Positions 31,447 to 34,259 of a stretch of 34,259 nucleotides of DNA are shown piece by piece. The DNA comes from Opitutia bacterium (GTDB lineage Bacteria > Verrucomicrobiota > Verrucomicrobiia > Opitutales > Opitutaceae), in contig CANHJG010000045.1 in NCBI GenBank assembly GCA_947461205.1, forward strand, positions 1 to 34,259. Reading direction: 5' to 3'. Position 1 is the first letter of the stretch, and every line of letters starts with the position of its first letter. The translations under genes were made by a program, and so were the position numbers. A model generated the notes under the pieces. It did not search any database and was not told the origin of the DNA. It saw nothing but the letters and a program-made list of their open reading frames with translations.

Positions 31447-32593
31447 CGGGCGTGTCTTCCGCCGCGTATTCAGCCATCACCTTCGCGTCCGTTTCCGCCG
31501 CCCGCGCGGCCGCCAGCCCGGCGCCACCGCCGAGCCGGAAGACCGCCCACACCGCATGCGCCCGCACGAGCGCCAGCTCATGCGTGGCCGCCAGCCGCAT
31601 CAGCTGCGGCAACCAGGACGTCTCGCCCGAATTCCCGGCCACAATGCACGCGTTGCGCAACAACCCGCCCAGCTTCACCCGCTTGATCGGCGTGCGCCGG
31701 AACACCTCCGCAAAACGCCCCGGCGTCAGCGCCAAAAGCTCGTCCAGCGTAAGCTCCGCGATCTCCCCGCGCGCCGCCAGCAGCAGCTTCCGCCCTTCCT
31801 GCGCAAAGCGGTTCCACGGGCACACCTCCAGGCACACGTCGCACCCGTAAATCCGCCGCCCGATCCCCGCCCGCAGCTCCCGCGGAATCACCCCTTTGTT
31901 CTCAATCGTCTGGTAGGACACGCAGCGCCGGGCGTCCACCACCCCCGGCCGCGCAAACGCGTCCGTCGGACACGCGTCGAGGCACCGCGTGCATTTCCCG
32001 CACAGCAGCCCGACGTCGCCCGCCCGCGCCGGGGCGGTGTTCGCCACCTTTTTCCGGATCGGCTCGTCGCCCGCCAGCTCCACGGTCGTCAAAATCGCCG
32101 CGAGCAACAGCCAGTTGCCGTGCCGCCGCGAAATCAGCATCGCGTTCTTCCCCACAAAGCCAATCCCCGCGCGCGCCGCCCACCCGCGCTCCAACACCGG
32201 ACCCGTATCCACATAGTAACGATAGTCCCGCTCGCCCGCCCCAAACAATTCCTCGATGACTCGCCCCGCCGCCACCAGCGCCGGTTTGATCGTGTCGTGA
32301 TAATCCTCGTTCAACGCATACCGCGCCCAGGTCGGCCGCCCGCCCGCCGCCCCGTCCGATCGCGCCGCATAACTCACGCCCAGCATGATCGCCGACCGCG
32401 CACCCGGCAGCACCAGTTGCGGGTCGATGCGCTTCGCCGCCGAACGCTCCATCCACCCCATCTCCCCCTGCATCCCCGCGTCGAGCCACGCGCGCAGCCC
32501 GTCGTCCCGTCCGCTCGACAACACCGCGAACCGCACGTCGTCAAAGCCCAGTTCGCCCAGCCGCCGCCGGAGTTCCTCCCGCCGCGCGTCCAT
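31439..32593 (-). CDS. queG: Epoxyqueuosine reductase
   Basis: 384 residues. It carries out the last step of queuosine tRNA modification, reducing epoxyqueuosine with a cobalamin cofactor and two [4Fe-4S] clusters. The catalytic acid Asp129 is in YVDTGPVLER, and GIGFVGKNAMLIS follows. Ferredoxin-type cysteines are Cys198, 201, 204 and 208 (CGKCTRCLDACP) and Cys251, 254 and 258 (CDVCLEVCP). The C-terminal 100 residues are a helical HEAT-like domain (RTPIKRVKLGGLLRNACIVAGN) that binds tRNA. The start ATG overlaps the aroK stop as TGATG. It is a housekeeping gene outside the glycan/lipid loci and marks their right boundary. Confidence 0.96.
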   Translation of the reverse strand: MDARREELRRRLGELGFDDVRFAVLSSGRDDGLRAWLDAGMQGEMGWMERSAAKRIDPQLVLPGARSAIMLGVSYAARSDGAAGGRPTWARYALNEDYHDTIKPALVAAGRVIEELFGAGERDYRYYVDTGPVLERGWAARAGIGFVGKNAMLISRRHGNWLLLAAILTTVELAGDEPIRKKVANTAPARAGDVGLLCGKCTRCLDACPTDAFARPGVVDARRCVSYQTIENKGVIPRELRAGIGRRIYGCDVCLEVCPWNRFAQEGRKLLLAARGEIAELTLDELLALTPGRFAEVFRRTPIKRVKLGGLLRNACIVAGNSGETSWLPQLMRLAATHELALVRAHAVWAVFRLGGGAGLAAARAAETDAKVMAEYAAEDTPVT

Positions 32594-33135
32594 CAGCGTT
32601 CACCCCGGGCCCGCCGGAAATCGCCCGCGTCGCGCCGCCACGCGCGCATCACGTGCCCCGCGATGTCCGATAACGGCCGCGCGTCCGTCAGAATCACCGT
32701 CCCCGACTGCCGGTAGATCGGCTCCCGCTGCGCAAACAGCATCCGGATCCGTTCCGCCGGGTCGTCCACGGCCAGCAGCGGCCGGTGCTGCTGGCGCGAC
32801 GTGCGCGCCAGAATCGTTTCCACCGACGCATGCAAGCACACCACCACCCCCTTGCTCTTCAGCCGCGCGAGCATCCCCGGCTGCACCACCAGTCCCCCCC
32901 CGCACGACACCACGGTCCCCTCCGCCGGATGCCCACTCTCGATAAACACCCGCTCCATCGCCCGAAACGCCGCTTCCCCGTCCTGCGCGAAAATCTCCGG
33001 AATCGTCTTCCGCTGCTGGCGCTCGATCTCGTGGTCGCTGTCCACCATGCGGAACCCCAGTTTGTGCGCGACCGCCCGCCCCACGGTACTTTTGCCCGTG
33101 CCCATGAATCCCACGAGGTAGAGGTTGACGTCCAT
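32593..33135 (-). CDS. aroK: Shikimate kinase
   Basis: 180 residues. It phosphorylates shikimate with ATP in chorismate synthesis. Walker A GFMGTGKST is at 9-17, the shikimate-binding DSDHEIE segment follows, and GGGLV (substrate-binding GGG) and the lid-region RPLL are present. It ends with a short basic tail. The ATG at 33135 begins the protein at MDVNLYLVGF, giving the usual N-terminal beta strand; an ATG three codons upstream (33144) is equally possible. The stop TGA and the queG start share one base, so aroK and queG form a coupled pair. It is divergent from the threonine-aldolase-like gene with 65 bases between them. Confidence 0.95.
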   Translation of the reverse strand: MDVNLYLVGFMGTGKSTVGRAVAHKLGFRMVDSDHEIERQQRKTIPEIFAQDGEAAFRAMERVFIESGHPAEGTVVSCGGGLVVQPGMLARLKSKGVVVCLHASVETILARTSRQQHRPLLAVDDPAERIRMLFAQREPIYRQSGTVILTDARPLSDIAGHVMRAWRRDAGDFRRARGER

Positions 33136-33200
33136 TGCGTTCATCGCGTGCGCTGTCACAAGACGCGCCGCCCGCCACCTTGCCAAACACCAAAATTCCG

Positions 33201-34259
33201 ATGACTGGCCCCCACCCCAATTTTGCCTTCGCCAGCGACAACACCGCCGGCCTCTGCCCCGAAGCTCTCGCCGCCCTCGCCGCCACCAATCCCGGCCGCG
33301 TGCCCAGCTACGGCGACGACGCCACCACCGCGCGCGCCAAACAGCGCTTCGCCGATCTCTTCGAAACCGCCTGCGACGTCTTCTTCGTTTTCAACGGCAC
33401 CGCCGCCAACGCCCTCGCCCTCTCCGCCCTCTGCCAACGCCACCACGGCATCCTCTGCCACGCACTCTCCCACATCGAAACCGACGAGTGCGCCGCACCC
33501 GAATTTTTCACCGGCGGCAGCAAACTGCTCCCTGTCAGCACCCCCGACGGCAAGCTGCGTCCCGCCGACCTCGCCCCGCTCCTGCTCCGCGGGCACGGCG
33601 TCCACGCCCCGAAAATCCGCGCGCTCTCCCTCACGCAGTCCACCGAACTCGGCACCGTCTACACCCCCGCCGAACTCCGCGCACTCACCGACTGGGCGCA
33701 CGCCCACGACCTCGCCGTCCACCTCGACGGCGCCCGTTTCGCCAACGCCGCCGCCGCCCTCCGCGACCGCGGCGGCCACACCCCCGCCGACCTCACCTGG
33801 CGCGCCGGCATCGACGTCCTCTGCTTCGGCGGCACGAAAAACGGCCTGCTCACCACCGAGGCCGTCGTCTTTTTCAACCGCGCACTCGCCCGCGAGTTCG
33901 ACTACCGGGTCAAACAGTCCGGCCAGCTCGCCTCCAAAATGCGCTTCGCCTCCGCCCAGTGGGACGCCGTCCTCCGCGACGGCGCCTGGCTCCGGCACGC
34001 CGCCCACGCCAACCGCCAGGCCGCCACCCTCGCCGCCGGACTGCGCGCCCTCGGCTGCACCTTCGTCGTCCCGCCCGAAGCCAACGGCGTCTTCGTCGAA
34101 CTCGCCCCCGCCGCCGTCACCGCCCTCGAAGCCCGCGGCTGGCATTTCTACCGCTTCGTCGGCGCACACGGCTACCGCCTCATGTGCTCCTGGGAAACCC
34201 AGGATGCCGACGTCGCCGCCTTCCTCGCCGACGCCCACCCCGCGCTCGCCTCGGGCTAG
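33201..34259 (+). CDS. Threonine-aldolase-type PLP enzyme (beta-eliminating lyase family)
   Basis: 352 residues, fold type I PLP enzyme of the low-specificity L-threonine aldolase group. Motifs in order: FASDNTAG at the start (AspAsn near the N-terminus), VFNGTAANALAL, HIETDECAAPEFF, LSLTQSTELGTVYTP, VHLDGARFANA (Asp and Arg contacting PLP), and CFGGTKNGLL with Lys213 as the Schiff-base lysine. The enzyme splits threonine or allo-threonine to glycine and acetaldehyde. The ATG at 33201 gives the family N-terminus; the earlier in-frame ATG (33135) overlaps aroK's start. The stop TAG is the last three bases of the window. It has no evident link to the lipid cluster, although it could supply glycine. 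Confidence 0.94.
   Translation: MTGPHPNFAFASDNTAGLCPEALAALAATNPGRVPSYGDDATTARAKQRFADLFETACDVFFVFNGTAANALALSALCQRHHGILCHALSHIETDECAAPEFFTGGSKLLPVSTPDGKLRPADLAPLLLRGHGVHAPKIRALSLTQSTELGTVYTPAELRALTDWAHAHDLAVHLDGARFANAAAALRDRGGHTPADLTWRAGIDVLCFGGTKNGLLTTEAVVFFNRALAREFDYRVKQSGQLASKMRFASAQWDAVLRDGAWLRHAAHANRQAATLAAGLRALGCTFVVPPEANGVFVELAPAAVTALEARGWHFYRFVGAHGYRLMCSWETQDADVAAFLADAHPALASG

Overview
The window is GC-rich chromosomal DNA with a very strong preference for C-ending codons (GCC, CTC, CGC, ACC). It opens with the last strand of a TonB-dependent-receptor-type outer-membrane barrel, so the host is Gram-negative. This style, together with the surface-glycan gene content, a four-helix-bundle (S23-type) gene and short heptanucleotide arrays at gene edges, fits Verrucomicrobiota, probably Opitutaceae. 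That placement is inference: there is no rRNA or marker gene set here. No tRNA, rRNA, CRISPR array or insertion sequence was seen, and no gene-free stretch exceeds about 230 bases.

Layout. (1) 1-190: tail of the barrel gene and a clear terminator. (2) 379-5171, plus strand: dTDP-sugar operon with a plant NRS/ER-like epimerase/reductase, a toxin-antitoxin-like pair, rfbB, a four-helix-bundle gene, rfbA and a GT2 glycosyltransferase. (3) 5359-10607, minus strand: SAM methyltransferase, large GT-C-like membrane protein, NAD-dependent epimerase-like protein and an ArnC/GtrB-type polyprenyl-phosphate glycosyltransferase. (4) 10781-13470, plus strand: flippase-like membrane protein and a GT4 enzyme with an extra N-terminal domain. 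(5) 13506-17149, minus strand: GT-C-like protein, methyltransferase and YdjM-like membrane protein. (6) 17259-22830, plus strand: two GT-C-like proteins, GT4 and an alpha-oxoamine synthase. (7) 22836-29652, minus strand: ACP-dehydratase fusion, ketosynthase, SDR, MGDG-synthase-like GT and two GT4 enzymes. (8) 29882-31446, plus strand: GT4 and hot-dog thioesterase. (9) 31439-34259: housekeeping genes queG, aroK and a threonine-aldolase-type PLP enzyme.

How the genes may work together. Blocks 2-6 look like a surface polysaccharide or glycoprotein-glycan locus. Activated deoxysugar is made by rfbA, rfbB and the NRS/ER-like enzyme. Cytoplasmic GT2 and GT4 enzymes use nucleotide sugars, the ArnC-like enzyme loads sugar onto a lipid carrier, and the GT-C-like membrane proteins would transfer it on the outer face. 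Three of the GT-C-like proteins end in a similar beta-rich module, and a GT4 carries a possibly related N-terminal one. Blocks 6-8 look like a dedicated lipid or glycolipid pathway: a small fatty-acid-synthase-like set (ketosynthase, ACP-dehydratase, SDR, thioesterase), an alpha-oxoamine synthase able in principle to make a sphingoid or related long-chain base, and lipid glycosyltransferases. This second part is the best candidate for an undescribed system. Its product cannot be named from sequence.
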